Below, piece after piece: positions 61,741-64,000 of a stretch of 64,000 nt of DNA. Position numbers and translations under genes: made by a program. The stretch's first letter is position 1. Every line of letters begins with the position of its first letter. This DNA comes from Arthrobacter woluwensis. GTDB taxonomy: Bacteria > Actinomycetota > Actinomycetes > Actinomycetales > Micrococcaceae. The DNA is taken from the NCBI RefSeq assembly GCF_030816155.1, contig NZ_JAUSXR010000001.1:930001-994000 (forward strand), in the 5' to 3' direction. Below the pieces are notes generated by a model, which saw only the letters and a program-made list of their open reading frames with translations, was not told the DNA's origin and did not search any database.

Positions 61741-63186
61741 ATGATCAAGGTTTTCAACCTGCCGGACCTGGGTGAAGGACTCACGGAATCCGAAGTGGTG
61801 GCCTGGAAGGTCGCTCCCGGCCAGGCGGTCGCCCTCAACGAGATCATCGCCGAGGTCGAGACGGCCAAGGCCGTCGTGGAACTGCCGTCACCCTTCACCG
61901 GCACCATCTCCGCGCTGCACGCGGATCCCGGGACGGTCGTGGAGGTGGGGCATCCGCTCGTCTCCTTCGACGTGATCGGCGCGGACGACGACGTCGCGCA
62001 GCCGCCTCAGCGCGAGGCGAACCTGGTCGGCTACGGCGCCCTCGTGGAGAAGGGTGGGCGTCCGGCCCGCCGCACGCGGGTGGCGGCGGCCGTCTCCCCG
62101 GGGGCGTCCGTGGCCCCGTCGGCCTCCGCTCCGTCGGCGGCCCCGGCACCGGTGTCGGCACCTGCACCCGTCCCGACACCCGCCGTCCCCGCACCCGCCG
62201 TCCCCGCGCCCGCCGCGACCGCACCTGTCGCGACGACCGCCCCGGCGCCCCGCGAGGAACGACCGCGGTCCACTCCTCCCGTGCGGAAACTGGCCAAGGA
62301 CCTCGGCATCGACCTGGAACTCGTGCAGGGCACCGGGGAGCGGGGCCTCATCACCCGGGAGGACGTGCTGGCGTTCTCCGGGGTGGCCGCCGCGTCAGGT
62401 GGCGAGGCCGCGGGACAGGCCTCGGACGGCGGCGCGTCCGCGCTCACCGGGACGGTCGCGGGCGGGGAGGAGGCCGGCGTCGTCGGGCGGGAGACGCGCA
62501 GCCCCATCAAGGGGGTGCGCAAGCACACCGCGGCGGCGATGGTCGCGAGCGCGTTCACGGCGCCGCAGGTCTCCGAATTCCTCACGGTGGATGTCACGCC
62601 GACCATGGAACTGCTCGCCCGGATCAAGGCGGACCGTGCCTTCGCCGGGCTCAAGTTCACGCCGCTCACGCTCGTGGCCAAGGCCGTGCTCGTGGCGCTC
62701 GCGAACATTCCGACGCTCAACAGCCACTGGGATGAGGCCGCCCAGGAGATCGTCCAGTATCACTATGTGAATCTGGGCATCGCGGCGGCCACGCCCCGGG
62801 GGCTCACGGTGCCGAACATCAAGGACGCCCACACGCTCAGCCTGCGGGATCTGGCCGTGGCGCTCGCGGATCTGGCGGAGAAGGCACGCGCCGCCCGCAC
62901 CACGCCCGCGGAGCTGAGTGGCGGGACGTTCACCATCACCAACATCGGCGTGTTCGGGATCGACGCCGGGACCCCGATGCTGTACCCGGGCGAGGCCGGG
63001 ATCCTGGCCGTCGGAGCGGTGCGCCGGCAGCCGTGGGAGTACCAGGGGGAGGTTGCGCTGCGGCAGGTGCTGACCCTCAGCCTGTCCTTCGACCACCGAC
63101 TGGTCGACGGGGAGCAGGGCTCCCGGTTCCTCGCCGATGTGGGCCGGATCCTGGCGGACCCGGGCATGGTCCTCACGATGATCTGA
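61741..63186 (+). CDS. bkdC: dihydrolipoamide acyltransferase E2
   Basis: A 481-residue E2 core. One lipoyl domain (residues 1-80) has K43 in EVETAKAVVELPSP. An Ala/Pro/Val-rich flexible linker (about 115-170) contains tandem VPAPA units. The E1/E3-binding domain is VRKLAKDLGIDLELVQGTGE (about 180-215). The catalytic domain ends with SFDHRLVDGEQGSRFLADVG, whose His near residue 450 is the active site. It moves the acyl group to CoA. No E3 gene is in the operon, so a shared lipoamide dehydrogenase elsewhere is needed. Confidence 0.95.
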   Translation: MIKVFNLPDLGEGLTESEVVAWKVAPGQAVALNEIIAEVETAKAVVELPSPFTGTISALHADPGTVVEVGHPLVSFDVIGADDDVAQPPQREANLVGYGALVEKGGRPARRTRVAAAVSPGASVAPSASAPSAAPAPVSAPAPVPTPAVPAPAVPAPAATAPVATTAPAPREERPRSTPPVRKLAKDLGIDLELVQGTGERGLITREDVLAFSGVAAASGGEAAGQASDGGASALTGTVAGGEEAGVVGRETRSPIKGVRKHTAAAMVASAFTAPQVSEFLTVDVTPTMELLARIKADRAFAGLKFTPLTLVAKAVLVALANIPTLNSHWDEAAQEIVQYHYVNLGIAAATPRGLTVPNIKDAHTLSLRDLAVALADLAEKARAARTTPAELSGGTFTITNIGVFGIDAGTPMLYPGEAGILAVGAVRRQPWEYQGEVALRQVLTLSLSFDHRLVDGEQGSRFLADVGRILADPGMVLTMI

Positions 63187-63253
63187 GGCGCCGGTCTGAC
63201 GCCCTGGTTTGGGGGGGCGCCTTCAGGTGCCCGGCGAGCGGACGGGGCGTGCC

Positions 63254-63910
63254 TCAGTCCGTCCCGCCGGGCGCCGTGAGCGCGGCGTAGGCCATGGCCT
63301 CGAGCACGGGGCGCGCCGTCTTCGCCGGAACGGTCCGTCCACGTTCGCGGAGGGAGTGCGGGGTGGAGTTGATCAGGCCGAAACAGGCGTGGACCCGCAG
63401 TCGCCGTTCGCTGGGTCCCGCACCGGGCAGCTCGGCGCTGAGGGCCTGGACCCACAGTTCGACGTAGGCGCGCTGGAGCTCGCGCACCTGCTTACGGCTC
63501 GCCTCGGGGAGCGACTGGAAATCTCGGTCCTGGATCCGGATCACCTCCGGCTGGGACAGGGCGAAGTCGGTGTGGAACCGCACGAGGGCGCGGAGTGCCA
63601 TGCCGTCCGGTCCCGAGTCCGCGGCCGTGTCCATCACCTCACGGCCGCCGTCGAGCAGCCGCCGGCTCACGCCCAGGAGCAGCTCTTCCAGGACGGCCTG
63701 CTTCGACGGGAAGTGCCGGTAGACGGCAGGGCCGCTCATCCCGACGGCGGCACCCAGCGCCTCCAGGGACACTTTGGCGAATCCGGAGTCGGCGAAGAGC
63801 CGGGCCGCCTGGGACACCAGGGCCTTCCGGCGTTCCTCCTTGGCCACGGATCGCGCCGTCGCGGGACTTTCGCTCACTTGTTCCTCCCGAGTGGTGGACA
63901 TCACGCTCAT
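63254..63910 (-). CDS. TetR/AcrR family regulator
   Basis: A 218-residue regulator. The helix-turn-helix reads SLEALGAAVGMSGPAVYRHF, preceded by LVSQAARLFADSGFAKV; the C-terminal domain contains RIQDRDFQSLPEASRKQVRE, as in TetR proteins of acyl-CoA and leucine/isovalerate catabolism. It is divergent from a gene starting at about 63985. Overlapping inverted repeats lie in the 74-base gap. A catabolic role fits the 2-oxo-acid dehydrogenase next door, but which genes it controls is inferred. Start MSVMST has alternative M at 63901. Confidence 0.9.
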   Translation of the reverse strand: MSVMSTTREEQVSESPATARSVAKEERRKALVSQAARLFADSGFAKVSLEALGAAVGMSGPAVYRHFPSKQAVLEELLLGVSRRLLDGGREVMDTAADSGPDGMALRALVRFHTDFALSQPEVIRIQDRDFQSLPEASRKQVRELQRAYVELWVQALSAELPGAGPSERRLRVHACFGLINSTPHSLRERGRTVPAKTARPVLEAMAYAALTAPGGTD

Positions 63911-63928
63911 TCGAGACTAACCTCAAAC

Positions 63929-63960
63929 TCAGTTATACGTCACTAACTGAAATGTGACGT
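63929..63960. promoter_or_regulatory. overlapping inverted repeats, TetR operator candidate
   Basis: Repeat 1: TCAGTTA (63929-63935), 8-base spacer, TAACTGA (63944-63950). Repeat 2: ACGTCAC (63937-63943), 10-base spacer, GTGACGT (63954-63960). Both are perfect. They overlap in the gap between TetR and the divergent gene, so two dimers could bind on different faces or one may be the real site. Confidence 0.65.
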
Positions 63961-63984
63961 ACCCGCTTCGGAAAGAGCAGGTCA

Positions 63985-64000
63985 ATGGAGATTCTGTCCA
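63985..64000 (+). CDS. 5' end of a gene divergent from TetR, cut by the window
   Basis: Only MEILS is visible after an ATG at 63985, with GAGCAGG as a weak site. In related genomes a TetR of this type is often followed by a carboxyltransferase, biotin carboxylase and acyl-CoA dehydrogenase for leucine breakdown, and the 2-oxo-acid dehydrogenase beside it would fit. Five residues do not prove identity. Confidence 0.35.

Overview
The window is high-GC DNA (about two thirds G+C by eye) with dense, mostly GC-ending-codon genes, ATGA/GTGA stop-start overlaps, and many GTG starts. Several genes carry a TANNNT box six or seven bases before the start codon and no ribosome binding site. Gene content (one-chain glycyl-tRNA synthetase; dusB, dgt and dnaG in a row; rpsB-tsf-pyrH-frr-cdsA-DivIVA behind a divergent M23 peptidase; actinobacterial DUF6328 and phage-holin-family proteins) points to an actinobacterium of the Micrococcaceae, most like Arthrobacter sensu lato. 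The genus is inferred from family knowledge, not from a search. No rRNA, CRISPR array, complete insertion sequence or phage was found.

Layout. 1-16.7 kb is a conserved core block (S4 protein, lactonase, glyS, dusB, dgt, dnaG) interrupted by cassettes: a YibE/F membrane protein, an SDR with divergent TetR, an ABC-2 exporter with its own NarL-type two-component system, and a GNAT-AAA ATPase fusion. 16.7-19.3 kb holds two identical tRNA-Asn genes, each with the same terminator, bracketing a TetR/MFS efflux pair with a clear palindromic operator. 19.3-25.6 kb is ordinary chromosome: GNAT, Bcr/CflA-type MFS, holin-family membrane protein, CDP-alcohol phosphatidyltransferase, NIPA/DMT-type transporter and a GT4 glycosyltransferase. 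At 25.65 kb a tRNA with anticodon CAT is followed by about 3.9 kb of visibly lower-GC DNA (unknown protein, FMN-split-barrel protein, LapA-type protein, diacylglycerol kinase) ending in a frameshifted pseudogene; this looks like a decayed island. 29.6-33.4 kb has an alpha/beta hydrolase, a VOC protein and a TetR/DHA2-MFS operon with two tandem palindromes over its start.

33.4-38.9 kb is the most distinctive stretch: two paralogous SRPBCC proteins, a degenerate GNAT-like small protein, Dps, a very acidic small protein, a SAP/Rho-N-like basic protein, a DUF6328 membrane protein, a stress-type SDR, a MarR regulator and a KGG-type stress protein. It reads as a general stress/desiccation cluster. 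39-44 kb holds two beta-lactamase-fold serine hydrolases, an NmrA-like protein and a large ATP-grasp protein; the ATP-grasp gene and the NylB-like hydrolase are adjacent and co-directional and may make and cut the same amide bond. An acyl-CoA dehydrogenase with a perfect 16-base palindrome at its promoter follows.

45.4-51.4 kb is the translation/lipid core (M23 peptidase, rpsB, tsf, pyrH, frr, cdsA, DivIVA-like). 51.4-57.5 kb contains two sodium/solute symporters, each preceded by a small DUF485-type membrane protein, arranged back to back around a LytS/LytTR two-component system. 57.4-59.3 kb is an MFS exporter with a divergent HxlR regulator and operator. 59.5-63.2 kb is a complete E1alpha-E1beta-E2 2-oxo-acid dehydrogenase operon, probably branched-chain, followed by a TetR regulator divergent from a gene that only just begins at the window edge.
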